64,000 bases of DNA, from the NCBI GenBank assembly GCA_030431455.1, contig JAUIJE010000011.1, forward strand, positions 124,001-188,000, written 5' to 3'. A program made the position numbers and the translations under genes. A model generated the notes under the pieces. That model searched no databases and was not told where the DNA came from. It saw nothing but the letters and a program-made list of their open reading frames with translations. Source of the stretch: a bacterium (GTDB lineage Bacteria > Myxococcota > UBA727 > JAUIJE01). The number at the start of each line of letters is the position of its first letter. Within the stretch, counting starts at the first letter, position 1. Below, one piece after another: positions 1 to 20,800 of this stretch.

Positions 1-234
1 TACCAAGAGGTCATCGGCGACACCGCGAGCAACAAACACGACGGGGCGCTGTACAAGAGCGGTCGCATCTTCGAGGAGTTGGGCTTTCCCGAGGCCCCGG
101 TGTTCTACCAGGAGCTGATCAAGACCCACCCCAAAAGCCCCCTGTCCGCCGACGCCAAAAAGCGCCTCGAGAACATGCACAAGAACGGCAAGTCCGCGGC
201 CAAGAAGTCCAAGAAGCGCCGCAAGCGCAAATGA
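1..234 (+). CDS. C-terminal end of a YbgF/BamD-like TPR protein (partial)
   Basis: The open frame runs in from the left edge and stops at TGA 232-234, giving the last 77 residues. Two helical repeats are visible (ALYKSGRIFEELG, then APVFYQELIKTHPKSPLSADAKKRLE). They match the tetratricopeptide pattern of the C-terminal domain of YbgF/CpoB and outer-membrane assembly lipoproteins: small residues at the helix crossing and 'hPxSPxAxxAxxRL' at the end. The protein finishes in a strongly basic tail of about 15 residues, mostly Lys and Arg, which is not usual for that family. The family suggests an envelope-associated scaffold, but the N-terminus, and so any signal peptide, lies outside the window. 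Confidence 0.6.
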   Translation, partial: YQEVIGDTASNKHDGALYKSGRIFEELGFPEAPVFYQELIKTHPKSPLSADAKKRLENMHKNGKSAAKKSKKRRKRK

Positions 235-301
235 CCGCACCGGGCTGAGCCGCCGGCCCAAGAACGGGCACGCGACCCGCGCCCATGGTTACACTCTAGA
301 C

Positions 302-694
302 GTGCGCATCGAACTCGACCTGACCGGGCTGCCGGTGGTCCGTTGTCGATTCCCCTCGGAATTCGATGAGGACGAGGTACACGACTTTTTCGAGCGCTAC
401 ATCGCGTTTCTCGAGCGGGGCGAACGCTTCGTGGGCATTTGGGACTTCACCGAGACCCGCATCCGCAGCACCGCCCGCCTGCGCAAAATCGGAAGCAATT
501 TCATTGAGCGGCTCAACGCGCGGCCCCGGCAGTTGTCGGCGGCCGCGATCATCGTCACCCCCCACGCGCTCTGGCGCGGGGCGATGACCGCGATTCTCTG
601 GGTGGCCAAACCGCGGGCCCCCACCCACGTGGTGTCGTCGCTGGACGAGGGCCTGGAGGTCGCGCAGTTCATCGCCAGCGAGGCATTGCTGTGA
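302..694 (+). CDS. STAS/SEC14-like domain protein, first of a tandem pair
   Basis: A 130-residue soluble protein with a GTG start at 302; the ATG at 284 runs straight into a stop. The pattern is an N-terminal strand (RIELDLTGLPVVRC), a helix (FFERYIAFLE), a strand ending in WDF, then ALWRGAMTAILWVAKP and a closing amphipathic helix. This resembles the SpoIIAA/SEC14-like STAS proteins common in Myxococcota, which usually act in protein-protein regulation rather than catalysis. The stop codon overlaps the start of the next gene, a close paralogue, so the two are probably co-translated. The function is unknown and the fold assignment is an inference from the pattern. Confidence 0.65.
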   Translation: MRIELDLTGLPVVRCRFPSEFDEDEVHDFFERYIAFLERGERFVGIWDFTETRIRSTARLRKIGSNFIERLNARPRQLSAAAIIVTPHALWRGAMTAILWVAKPRAPTHVVSSLDEGLEVAQFIASEALL

Positions 695-1104
695 TCGGCG
701 GGGGCGACATCGTCCTCGACCGCAGCGCGTTTCCGTTGGTGCACTGTTGGTTCCCCCCCGTGGTCCACGACGAACAGATCGGCCGCTTCCTCGACGCGTT
801 CCGCGCGTTTCTCGACGAGGGGCACCGCTACGTGCCCGTGATCGACTTCTCCGAGACCCAGGTGCGGCCCAACCCCGCGCTGCGTCGGTTGGCGGGGCAA
901 TTCATCGCCGAGCTCAACCAGCGGTCGACGGTGCTGGCCCTGGCGGTGGTGTTCGTGGTGCCCAACCAACTCTGGCGGGGCGCGCTCACCGCGGTGTTCT
1001 GGGCCGCGCGCCCGGTGGTGCCCACCCACGTGGTGGCCCACATCGACGAGGGCCGGGCGGTGGCCCGGGGCATCCTCATCGGTGCCGGCCTCGTCCCCGC
1101 GTGA
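691..1104 (+). CDS. STAS/SEC14-like domain protein, second of a tandem pair
   Basis: A 137-residue paralogue of the preceding protein. Both share the features FPLVHCWFP, FLDAFRAFLDEG, a strand ending VIDFSETQVRP, QLWRGALTAVFWAARP and PTHVVAHIDEG, in the same order and spacing. It starts with GTG at 691 and the GTGA overlaps the upstream TGA, indicating translational coupling. No signal peptide or membrane segment is visible. The pair probably arose by local duplication and may form a heterodimer, which is an inference. The role is unknown. Confidence 0.65.
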   Translation: MIGGGDIVLDRSAFPLVHCWFPPVVHDEQIGRFLDAFRAFLDEGHRYVPVIDFSETQVRPNPALRRLAGQFIAELNQRSTVLALAVVFVVPNQLWRGALTAVFWAARPVVPTHVVAHIDEGRAVARGILIGAGLVPA

Positions 1105-1128
1105 CCGGGAGCGGGCCAGGCGGCGTGA

Positions 1129-4770
<3,642 letters not shown>

Positions 4771-4911
4771 AGGCGCATGTCCCTCAGGAAGGAGTACCCG
4801 CAGTGTATCACCTTGCGACGCCCCGCCGGCATTGTGGGCAGCGGCATAAGTGACCGAAAATATTACGGAATCCGACCTGTCGCGGACAGCCAAACCCCAC
4901 CGCGGCCGCGA

Positions 4912-8541
<3,630 letters not shown>

Positions 8542-8844
8542 GATGGACCCCTTGGGGACGGGCGTTGCCAAAAGGCTATCACCTGGCGGGGCGAGGGCAA
8601 TTTCCGGCCGCGCCAAGTCCTTGAAAAGGTTTGCCTATCCGGATGAGCCGGGCACCAGATGCCAAGGTGAGCTGCAGATCGGCGCAAATTTGGAGAATTT
8701 CCAAACGCCCGTATCATGCCTAGTTGGTGTGGGCGTCGAACCGCGTCCACCGGTCCGGGTGGGTTGATGTGCTCGTGTGAGCGTGGGTGTCTGACAGGTG
8801 AGATCTGCCGGTTTTGTCGCCCGCGGCAAAACGAGGCGGCGGTA

Positions 8845-11800
8845 ATGTCCCCGCGATCTGCCCGCGAAGGGACCGCCGCCGTCTTGCGCCGCATCGCCGC
8901 TTTTTCATTGTTGTGCAGCTTCGCGCTCTGGGGCGCGCCAGCGTCTGCCCTGTCCGAGGGGGAGCCGCCGGCGTTGCTGTTCTCCACGACGGTGAACGGC
9001 CAAGCCCAGGCCGCGGGCAACACGTTGATGTTGCACGACGGCACCACCAACTTTGCGCTCATCCCCGGGGGCTCCCAAGCCAACCTCGGCACCGTCGATC
9101 CCGACGCGACCATCGTGCAAGCCACGCTCTTCTGGGCCGGCTCGTCGACGATCTTGGGCGAAGACCCCGACGTCGACTTCACGCTCCCCGACGGCACCTT
9201 CCTCAACGACCTCTCGGTGAACACCCTGCTCCCGGGCGAGCCCGCCTCGGCGATCTCGCGCTGCACCGAGCGGGTGGTCAGCGGCAACGCGTTTTTCTCC
9301 TGCCGCCGCGACGTGACCTTTCCTCTGCAACAGCTCGGCGCCGGCGGGGCCGGCGGCATCTACACGGTGGCCGACGTCCAGGCCATGCCCGGCAACTGCG
9401 CGGTCAACCCCGGCACATGCCAAGCGATGTTCGCGGGCTGGGCGTTGGTGATCATGTGGGAATCGCCCACCCACCCGGTGGTGCGCGACCTCGTGCTGCA
9501 CGACGCGTTCTTCGCCGTCGACGAACAGAACGGTCCGTTCTCGACCGGTATTTCCCCCCCGTTCGTGCTCGATTCGTTTTTGGTGGGCGAGGACGCCCTC
9601 GTCGAGTTCACGTTCTTTGGCCTCGAGGGGGACAACCAGCTCGGCAACCCCCCCCAAGACAACATCGCCATCGGACCGACCTTGTTTTGTCCGAGCTGTC
9701 CCGACTTCATCGAGCTCAGCGGGGGCGGCGGCACCGCGCGGCTTTCGGACCCGGTCAATCCCTCCGGCAACGTGTTCAACGGCTCCGACAACGGGGGCGG
9801 GGGCCCGCACCCGGGCATCGACATCGACACCTTCGACCTCGGGCCCAACGGTCTCGGGGTGCTCGGGGTGGGCGACACCACCCTGACCATGACCGTGGGC
9901 TCGGGCGACGGCCTCGTCGGCAACGGCGACCCCGGCGCGCCGATTCCCGACCCGGGCGGAAGCGGCGAGTTGGTGATGCTCGGCTTTACCCTGTTGTCGC
10001 TGGAGACCCTCGCGCCCCAGCTCGACGGGCCGGGCACGACCATCGTGGTCAACAACACCACCGCGTCGCCTGGCGACACCCTGACCTACACCCTCACGGT
10101 GGCCAACAGCGGCGCCGACGACGCGCTCGGGGTGCGGCTGCTCGACAATCTCCCCGCCGGCCTGAGCTACGTGCCGTCGAGCACGACCAACACCTGCGGC
10201 GTCAACTCCGCGGACGTGGCCGGCACCAGCCCGCTGCTCAACCCCCCCGGGGGGCTGCTGCTCGGTGACCTAGCGCCGGGCGGGTCCTGCCAAGTCACGT
10301 TCTCGGTGACCATCGACGCCGGGGTCGCGGGGGGCACGGTGCTGGCGAACTTCGGCGCGGTCCGCGCCACCGACGTGCCCGAACACATCTTCGGCCCGGC
10401 CAACACCACGGTGCTCGCGGCCGAGGTGCAGACCCCAGAGAAGACCGTGGCCGTGGTCAGCGGCGGCATGGCCACCCCCGGCAGCTCGTTGATCTACACC
10501 ATCCGCATCCCCAACACCGGCGATGCCCCCGCCACCTCGGTGAGCGTCAACGACACCTTGCCCGGCGACCTCGAAAACCTCGCGGTGGTGGCGTTGCCGC
10601 CGGGCGCCACCAATGCCTCGGCCGGAAACACCCTCACCGTCACCAACATCACGGTGCCGGCCAACAGCTCGGTGGACTTGCTGTTCACCGCGGACATCCG
10701 GTCCGGGACCCCCGCGGGCACGATCATCGAAAACCAAGCCGACGTCGTGCACGGGGCCAACACGCTGCTCACCGACGACCCCGCGCAACCCGGGGCCAGC
10801 GATCCCACCCGCATCACCGTCGAAACCAGCGTCGACATCACCACCTCGAGCAAGGCGGTGATCGACCTCGACGGCCCCCCCACGATTCCCGGCGACGTGC
10901 TCGAGTACACCATCACCGTCAACCAGACCGGGGACGTGCCCCTCACCGTCACCATCGGCGACGATCTCCCCGCCAACGTGCAGGGCTGCACCGTGGTCAG
11001 CGTCAGCGCAGGGGGCTTCGCCAACTGCAACCCGGGGGGCGCCAACGGCACCGGGCGCATCGACGGGACCGTGGCCGTGCTCGCCGCGGGCACCGCGGAA
11101 GTGGTGTTTCAGGTCAACGTGGCCCCCACCGCCCCCGATGGCTTCACCCTCGTCAACCAAGCGACCCTCACCCCCCTGCAGGACCCCGCGTCGTTGGTCA
11201 CGGTGCAAAGCCCGCCGCTGGAGGTGTTCGCGCGGCCGGTGTTCACCACCAGCCAGAAGTTCGTCACCGACCTCGACGGCGGCGACGTCCGGCCCGGCGA
11301 TGTGCTGCGCTATGACATTGTGGTCGAAAACAGCGGCCCGGTGGCGGCCAGCAACCTGGTGGTCACCGACACCCTCGATCCCAACCTCGAGTTTGTGAGC
11401 GTCGCCGGCGGCGGAACGTTCACCGACCCCGACGTGAGCTGGGCGGTGGGCCCCCTCGCCACCGGGGCCAATGTCACCTTGAGCTTTGAAGCCCGGGTGC
11501 GGCCGGGCACGCCCAACGGCACGGTCATTCCCAACCTGGCCACGGTCTCGGCCGACGCGCCGGCCCAGCCGTTCACCACCGCGGCGGCCAACGTCACCGT
11601 CGTGGCCAGCCCCATCGTTGACGTGCAAAAGCTCGTCACCGACCTGAACGGCGCGCCGTTTAGGCCCGGCGACACCGTGCGCTACAGCATCACCGTGCTC
11701 AACTCCGGTGACGGGGCCGCCCTCGATGTCGAGGTGCGCGACACGTTGCCCGCCAACCTCGTGAACGTGGCGTTCCCCGCGGGGGGGCAGTTGCTCGGCG

Positions 11801-14800
11801 GAGAAGTCGTGTTCAACGATGTGACCCACCCGACGCTCAGCGCGTTGCCGCCCGGGGACAGCATTGTGCTCGAGTTTGACGCGGACATCGTGACCCCGCT
11901 CGAGGACGGCACGCTCATCAGCAACCAAGCGTTCACCACCGGGGCCAACGTGCCGGGGACGATCCCGTCCGACAACCCGAACACCGCCCCCGTCGACGAC
12001 CCCACCAACTTCGCGGTGGAGAGCCAAGCGGTGCTCACCCTGGAAAAGACCTTCATCGACGAGAACGGCCCACCGCTTCTGCCCGGCGAGCGCGTCGAGT
12101 TCGTGCTCACGGTGCAAAACACCGGCGATGCCCCCGCGAGCCCGGTCGAACTTCGCGACCCCCTCGACCCGCGCCTGACCTTCGTGGACTCCATCAACGG
12201 TGGGCTGCTCGTCGGCAACGAGGTGCGCTTCACCCAGGCCACCACCCCCGCGTTGGCCGCGGTGCTGCCCGGCAACCCCGTGGAGGTCCGCTTCCGGGTC
12301 GACGTGGACTTCCCGCTCGCCGACGGCACCACCATCGACAACCAGGCCACCGCCCAGTCGCCGGACGCGGCGGGGGTGGTGTCCGACGACCCGACCACCC
12401 CCGTGGCCCTCGACCCGACCACCTTGCTGGTGGAGTCGCGCCCGGTGCTCGATGACTTCGCCAAGGCGCTCACCGACCTCGACGGGGATGGGGTGTTCAA
12501 CCCCGGGGACCGCATCCGGTACACGTTCACGTTCACCAACGCGGGCACGGAGAACGCGACCAATCTCGTGCTCACCGACCCCCTCCCGGCCGAGCTCACC
12601 AATGTCACGGTCTCCGACGGCGGGACGGTGGCCGGCAACGTGGTCACGTACAACCCGGGCACGACCCCGGCGCTCGCCTCGGTGGTGCCCGGCCAAGCGG
12701 TGACGCTGTTCGTCGAGGCGGACATCGTGCGGCCGCTCGGCAATGCCATTGTGGTGCTCAACCAGGCGACCTTGGCCTCGGCGGAGCTGCCCGATGTGCT
12801 GTCCGACGACCCAGCCACCGCCGCGGCCGACGACCCCACCGCGTTCACCGTGACCAGTTTCCCCAACCTGGTGGTGCAAAAACGGGTCACGGATGCCAAC
12901 GGCGCGCCCGTCGAGCCGGGCGACACCCTCGAGTACGAGATCACCATCGAGAACATCGGAGACCGGGCCGCGGACGACGTGACCATCACCGACGCCATCC
13001 ACCCGAGCCTGACCAACCTCGTGCCCCAAGACGGGGGCGTGTTCGCCGCGGGCACGCTCACCTACAACCCGGGCACGACCCCGGCGTTGGCCAGCGTCGC
13101 CATCGACACCGTGGTCACGGTGCGCTTCTCGGCCGACGTGGTGGTGCCCACCGCCAACGGGACGTCCATCGACAACCAAGCGTCGGTGGCCCCGGCGGAG
13201 CCAGGCATCCCCGGCGCACCGTTTTTGTCCGATGACCCGGACACCCCCGCGCCCGGGGACGCCACCCGCGTGACCGTGGTCTCGGGGCCCTTGTTCGCCA
13301 CGTCGACGCTGGAGAGCTTCGACTCCGGGGGCGCGGTCATCGACACCGCCGCGCCCGGCGACCTCGTCCGGTACGAGCTCGTGGTCGAGAACACCGGCAA
13401 TGCCAATGGGGACAACACCACCGTCGACATTCCGCTCCCCCCGACGCTCACCATCACCAGCGCACCCGGGGGACAGGTCACACCCGGCCTGTTGCACTAC
13501 GACGGGGGCACGCTGGCGGCGCTGGCCGCGCTGCCCGTGGGCGGGCAGGTCACGATCACCTTCGACGCCCAGATCGCGTTCCCGTTGCCGGGGGGGACCT
13601 TGGTCTCGCTCCAAGCGGCGATTTCCGCCGACGGCTTGGTCGCGCCCAACCCTTCAGACGACCCGTCCACCGGGGTGCTCGATGACCCCACGGTGCTCAC
13701 GATTGTGGCCAACAGCGACCTGTCGACGCTGTCCAAGGTGTTCGTCGACGTCAACGGCGCCCCCGCGGAGCCGGGCGACGTGATCCAATACGTCCTCAAC
13801 GTCGAAAACACCGGCAACGCCCCCGCGGCCAACGTGGTGGTGGTCGACCCGCTCCCGGCCGAGCTTGAATTCGTGGCCAGCTCCACCGGGGGCATCTTCG
13901 CCGCCGGCAACGTGGTGTTCGCCTCGCCCGCGGTCCCCGGCTTGGCCCAGCTCAACCCCGGCGACCCGCCCATCGAACTGCGCTTTGAAGCCCGCATCCT
14001 CGCCGGCACCGCCGCCGGCACCCTGGTCAACAACCAGGCCGTGGCCCAGGACGACGGGGGGACCCCGGCGCTGTCCGACGACCCCACCACCGCGCCCCTC
14101 GACGATCCCACAACTTTCGAAGTGGAGACCGTGCCCGGCCTCACCGTGACCAAGCAGTTGGTGGCGGCGGGGGGCAAGATCGTCGCCCCCGGCGATCCGG
14201 TGACGTACCTCTTCACCATCACCGCGTCGGGTTCGCAGGCGATGGCCGCGAGCACCTTCACCGACACCGTGCCCAACGGCATTGTGAACGTGGTGCCCGG
14301 CCCCGGGCTCAACCTCGCCGGCAACACCCTGTCCGCCAACGTCCCCCCGCTGCTCCCCGGCCAGCAGCACCTGCTGAGCTTCACCGCCAACATCGACGAC
14401 GCCGCGCCCAACGGCTTGAGCATCGAAAACCAGTCTACGGTCAACACCGCCGAGCTGGGCGATGTGCTGTCCGACGACCCGGACACCGCGGTGCCGGGTG
14501 ACCCCACCGTGGCGCTGGTCGAGGCGTTCCCCGAGCTGTCGCAGAGCCGCAAGGTGGCGGTCGACGTCAACGGCGGTCTGGTCCAGCCCGGCGACCTCAT
14601 CGAGTACACCATCACCGTCGAAAACGGCGGCAACGGCCAGGCCCGCGAGGTCGAGATCTCCGACACCATCGACGCGGCCAACCTCGAGGTGGTGGACGTT
14701 CAAAACGGCGGCACCCTCGCGGGCAACACCATCCTCTGGACCGACGCGACCAACGCCGATCTCGTCGAGGTCGCCCCCGGGGGCGAGGTCAGCGTGGTGT

Positions 14801-17800
14801 TCATCGCCCAGGTGCGCGCCGGGGTCGCGGACGGGACCAACATCGACAACCAGGCCTTCGTCGACGCCCGCGACCTGCCCGCGCCGGTGCCCACCGATGA
14901 CCCCGCCACCGCCGCGGTCGACGACGCCACCCGCGTCACGGTGCAGAGCCCGATCCTCACCTTCACCAAGGTGCTCACCGATCTCACCTCGCCCACGACG
15001 TCGGTGCGGCCCGGCGACCAGGTGCGCTACGACATCTTGATCAGCAACAACGGGACCGGCGCCGCGACCAACGTGGTCGTCACCGACATCTTGCCCCCGC
15101 GCCTGACTGACGCGGTGGCCACCGGCGGGACCATCGCCGGCGGCCAGGCGACCTGGACGGTGGGCACGGTGCCGTCCAACAGCACCACCACCCTGACCCT
15201 CAGCGGCACCATCGACCCCCTCGCGGTGGGCGGGGAGCTGCTTCGCAACCAAGCCGAGCTCGCCGCCACCGAGCTCGCGGTGCCCCGGCTGTCCGACGAC
15301 CCCGCGGCCCCCGGCAACGCCGACCCCACCGACCGCAACATCGACGCCGAAGAGGAGTATGGCGGGACCATCGCGCTGTTCAACGCCGACACCGGTGCGC
15401 CCATCGTGTCCGAGGTGATGCCCGGGCAACGCATCCGGGTCGACCTCAACGTGCAGAACACCGGCAGCCAAGCCGGCCAGGGCGTGGTGGTGCGCATCCC
15501 GTTTATCCCCTCGTTCTTCCGCCTCGACGAGAGCCCCAACGGGGTGCTTTCGCCCGAGGGCACCGAGATGCGCTGGACCGCGTCCAATGTTCCTGAGTTG
15601 CTCGTGCTGTTGCCCGGCGACGGGGTCAGCCTGACCGCCACCGGGGCCGTGGCCGAGGTCATCCCCGACGGCACCAACATCCCGGTGAGCGCGTTTGTGA
15701 CCTCGGCCCTGGCGTTGCCGCAGGGCCTGGAGTGGGAGATCGGTCCCGCGACATTGGTGGTCGACAGCGCTCCCCGGCTCGGGACCTCGACCAAGACCGT
15801 GCTCGATGAAAACGGCGGTCTGGTCGAGCCCGGGGACGTGCTCGAGTACGCCATCGAGGTGATCAACGACGGGGGCGCGCGGGCTGACAATGTGATTGTG
15901 CAGGACCCGGCCCCCGCGGGCACGGTCTTCATCCCCGGCACGTTGCGCATCGCGGGGGTGCCGGTGGTCGACACCGGGGATGCCCCCCTGGCCAACGGCT
16001 ACAACATCGGGGAGGTCGACGCCCAGCGGTCGGTCGAGGTGCGCTTCAAGGTCCGGGTCCACGCCGAGACCGTGCGCGGGTTCGAGATTCGCAACCAGGC
16101 GTTGCTGTCCGCGGACGGCGCCCCCGACGCGGTCACCGACAACCCCCTGACCCCCCTCATCCTCGGCGACCCCACCACCTCGGTGGTGGGCGGGGGCCCC
16201 TTGCTGTTGGCGCAAAAAACCGCGTCAAGCGCCACCGTGGCCCAAGGGGGCACGGTGACGTTCCAGATCGCGGTCGAGAACGCGGGCACCGACTTCGCCG
16301 AGGACGTCTTCATCGTCGACGCCATCGACGACACCGCGCTGTACGTGCCGGGCACCATCGCGGTCGACGGCACCCCCGTCACCGACGCCAACGACGGCGA
16401 CGCCGCGACCTTCTTCCCCAACCCGCCGCGGGTCGAGGTGCGCCGCGACCGGCTCGAGGCCGGCGAAGGCATGCTCGTCACCTTCTCGGTCACCGCGGAG
16501 TCTGCCGCCGCCATCGTCAACCAGGGCGAGGTGAGCGCGTCGTCGCTGCTGCCCACCCTCACCGACGCCAACCCCGGCGCCCCGGGGGCGCAGGCCACGG
16601 TGGTGCCGATCACCGGGACCCGCGCGCTGCTCATCGACGACGACACCACGGTGCTGCGCGACGCCGACGGCGGCGTGCTCCTGCCCGGCGATGCCCTCGC
16701 CGGGAGCACCGCGGTGCTCAACCAGGGCGCCGAGTCGGTGCGGGTCAACCGCTTGGTGGTGAGCCTGTCTGCGCGCATCGTCGTCGACGAAGCCGCCCTC
16801 GCGGGCACGCCGTTCACCTTCGACGCCAACCAACGGGCCCTGCGGGTCAGCCCCGCCTCGTTGCCCGACGACCTCGCCCCCGGGGACACCTTTGCGCTGC
16901 CCTTGCCCCCCGGGTTGAGCGTCGACCCGGACACGCCCATCGGCGAGCAGGTGCGCATCCTGTCCGAGACCACCGTGACCACCTTCGATGGGCAGGTCAG
17001 CGCTGACCTCCCGGTGGGCCGGGGCGAGCTCACCGTGGGCCTGATGGACGGCACCGGTGCGGTCAGTGGCATTGCGTTTGTCGACGGGGCGGAGCGCAAC
17101 GGGACGTTCGAGGCGGACACGGACGTGCGGGCCAAGAACTTCCAGCTGCTGGCCTTCCGCGATGGACGCTCCGACGCGGTGCGCACCGCGGTCACGTCGA
17201 GCGAAGGCGTGTTCCAGCTGTTGCCGCTGCCCGCGGGGGTCTACCGCATCGAGGCCCGCACCGACGGGGGCGCGCTGTTCGCGTCGTGGCCGGTGGGCGA
17301 GATCGCCGCAGGCGACGTCCAGGACCGCGACCTGCGCATCGACCCCTCGGGGGTGGTGTACCGCTCGAGCACGTTCACCCCCGTGCGGGGCACGCGCGTG
17401 TTCCTGTACCGCGACGACGGGGACGATGACCTGACCAACGACGCGCTGGTGCCGCCCGATGAGCTGCTCGACGGCCAGCAGGGCCAGTTCACCACCCAGC
17501 AGGGCTTTTACCGGTTCGACCCGCGGCCGGGCGATTACCGCTTGGGGGTGGAGCCGGAGAGCGTGCTGTTCTCGTTCCCCTCGGGGGCGATCGCGCCCGA
17601 GCGGGAGGTCACCCCCGAGCATCCCTTCGGTGATGTCGCCACCCCCGCGCCGGATGGCCGGGTGGTCGCGCAGAGCGTGCCCACCGAGGGGCAGAGCACG
17701 CGGTACTTCTTGCGCTTCTCGCTGTCCGAGGACGCGCCCCCGGTGCTCAACAACCACGTGCCCCTCGACTCGCTGCGGGACGCGCTTCGCATCCAAAAGA

Positions 17801-20800
17801 CCGCGAACAAACGCAAGCTCAGCGTGGGTGATCTGGTGGCCTACACCGTGCGCATCGACAACCCGTCGGGGGCGGGCATCAGCCGGACCGGTGACGGGGG
17901 GGTGCAAATTGTGGATACCCTGCCGCCCGGGTTCCGGCTGGTGGACAGCTGGTTGCTGCAACGCATCGAGACCGACAGCCGCGGCCAAGCCCGCCGGGTC
18001 AACGAGGCCCCGGGGCTGTCGCGGGAAGGGCAGCAGTTGGTGTTTGGTCCGTTCGACCTGCGGCCCAATGTCAGCTACGAGCTGCGGTACCACGTGGTGG
18101 TGGGGCCGGGGGCGAAGTTCGGCGATGCCGAGAACCGCGCCGCGCTCCGGCTGGCCGACGGGCAGGTGCCGCTCACCGACACCGCCCGGGCCCGGGTGCG
18201 GGTGATTCCCGACCCGCTGTTCGACCTCGGCACGCTGCGGGCCAAGGTCTACTGTGACGACGACGGTGACGGCTGGCAGGACAAGGGTGAAGTGGGCCTC
18301 GGGGGCACCCGGGTCTACCTCGACACCGGGTACTACGCGGACGCGGACATCACCGGCAAGGTGCACTTCACCGGCATTCCGCCGGGCATGCACCTGGCCA
18401 AGGTCGACACCAACACGCTGCCCCCCGGCGCGGAGATGGTCGAGGACGAACGCGAGAACTTCTACATCTCCGCGGGTCTGCCCGCCCAGGTGGCGTTCCC
18501 GGTGCGCTGTACGTTTGACCGCATCGCGGGGCCGACGTCGATCATCATCAACGAGGACGCCTACCGGGTGGACGAACCGCCCACGCCGACCCGCGAGGTC
18601 ACGGTGCGCTCCGAGCTGTCCGACCGGCGGGTGGTCATCGACGGCGAGGATGTCGCGGTGGGGAGCGTGCAGCTCGGCGTGGCCCTCGAAGGCCAAGACC
18701 CAGTGTTCGGGCGCGGCCCCGGGCAGAACCTGCCCGCGCCGCAGGAGGGCGCGCTCACCACCCGGCTGGCGTTTGTGCCCCGGGCCGACGTGGCCAAGCG
18801 GGTGGTGGGGTGGAAACTCACCGTGCAGCGCGACCAGCTCGTCGACCAAGTCCCCGAGGTGTTGGCCGACCCCGTCGACAACACCGGCCGCAAGCCCGGT
18901 CGTGACCTGCTCGCGCGGCGGGCCGATCAGGTGGTGGCGGCGGCCGCGGCCCAGGCGGGGGACGCCGGACCGGGCCCCGACGCCGCGGCCGCGGGAGCCG
19001 ACGCCGGGCCCGCGGAGACGCCCGGACCCGACGCGGGCCCGGGCGCGGCCGGTGACGCGGGGGCCCGCGCCGACGATTCCGCAACTGTCAAAGCAGCCGG
19101 CCCGCGCTGGGTCGCGACCCCGGTGTACGTGTTCGCGGGGGAGGGCGCGCTGCCCGACGAGCTGCTGTGGGACGGCAAGGACAAAGACGGGCAGTTGCTC
19201 CTCGAGGCCGGGGCCCGCTACGGCGCGGTCTTGTCCGTCACCGTCGAGGGCGGTGACACCCTGAGCAGCACCGAGCGGCCGTTCGGCGTCGCCTACGGGG
19301 CGCTCACCGCCGAGAGCGCGGAGAAGCAGGAGACCTTCGCGAGCAAGATCGACGCGGTGGGCGGCCGGCTCTTCTACCGGGGGGACAAGCCGACCAAGCG
19401 GTTGATCGCCCACCTCAAGCAGCAGATCGAGCCGCTGCTCAAGACCGACGCGCCCATCGAAGTGCACGTGCACGTCGACCGGCAGCGCAATGTGGCTGCG
19501 GCCGCGCTCACGTCACGCCGGGCCGCGGCGGTGGTCAAGGCGTTGCTCGCGTTGGGCATCGAAGAGGATCGCATGGTCCCGATGGGCGAAGGGGACGCGC
19601 TCCCGTTGGTGCCCAACCTGCGCCAGAACGACCGCAAGAAGAACCGCCGGGTGGAGCTCAAGGTGGTCGAGGACAAAAAGGAGCACGCCCCGGTGTTGCC
19701 GCTGTCCTGGCCCGGCGAGTTTTTGGTCAACCGCGACCAGGTCCCGCTGGTGCCGGGGCAGATGGTGGTCGAGGTCACCCGCGAGGTGAACATCGGGTCG
19801 GTCTTGGTGGTCGAGGTCAAAAGCAAAGACGGTGGCCGCACGGTGCTGCGCCGCACGGTGCGCGAAGAGGGGATCGGCGCGGCGGGTGAGGCCGCGGCGG
19901 ACGACCAGCTCGAGGAGCCGATCCAGGGGGGCCTCGCCGACGGCAACGTCACCTGGCGGGACAAGGCAAAGTCACTGGACCTCCTGAAGGTTCGGCTGGC
20001 CCCGCGGGTGAAGGACGCCGAAGGCCGCGGGCTGGCGGTGCTGCGCGATGGACAGGTGGAGCTGGGCTTGTTGCCCCAGGTGCCCGACGACGTGCGGGTG
20101 CTGACCTGGACGGTGCGGTTGCTCGAAGAGCTCCCGGTCGTGACCGGCACCGCCCCGGCCGAGGGGGCGGCCGCGGCCAGAGACGAGGCCGACCGGGTGA
20201 TCGGCGCCGACGCGGGGCCGGCGCCGGACGCGGGCGCGGCCCCGGACGCGGGGCCGGGGGGCGCGGACGCGGGACCGGAGGGCGCCGACGCGGGCCGCGC
20301 GGTGGTCGAGGGCCCGGGGCGCAAAAAGCCGCTGGAGACACCGACCAAGGTCGTGCGGCTGTGGACCGGCACCGGCGACGTGGCCGAGGAGATCAGCTGG
20401 GACGGGCTCGACGACAGCGGGCAGTTCGTGGCCGACACCAACAAACGATACGTGGCCCGCCTCGTGGTCGAGGCCTTGGGCGGGGACGTCGGGGTGTCGC
20501 CCGACCTGCCGGTGATCGCGGCGGGACCGGACGCGGCGGTGGCCGACGAAGAGACCGTGCTCGCCATCGAGGACGGCGCGTTCAACAACGGTCGGCTCAA
20601 AAACCGCACCAAGCGCACCCTGCGCAAAAAGGCCAAAGACCTCGTGGCCGGGGATGCGCCCATCCGCGTGGTGGTGCACACCGACGACCGCGGCCCGGCC
20701 GCCTCGCGCATGAAACGCACCGAGGTCAGCGCCGAGGCCGCGCGCCAAGAGCTCATTCGCGCCGGTGTGCCCGAAGCCCGGGTGCAGGCGGTGCCGCGCG

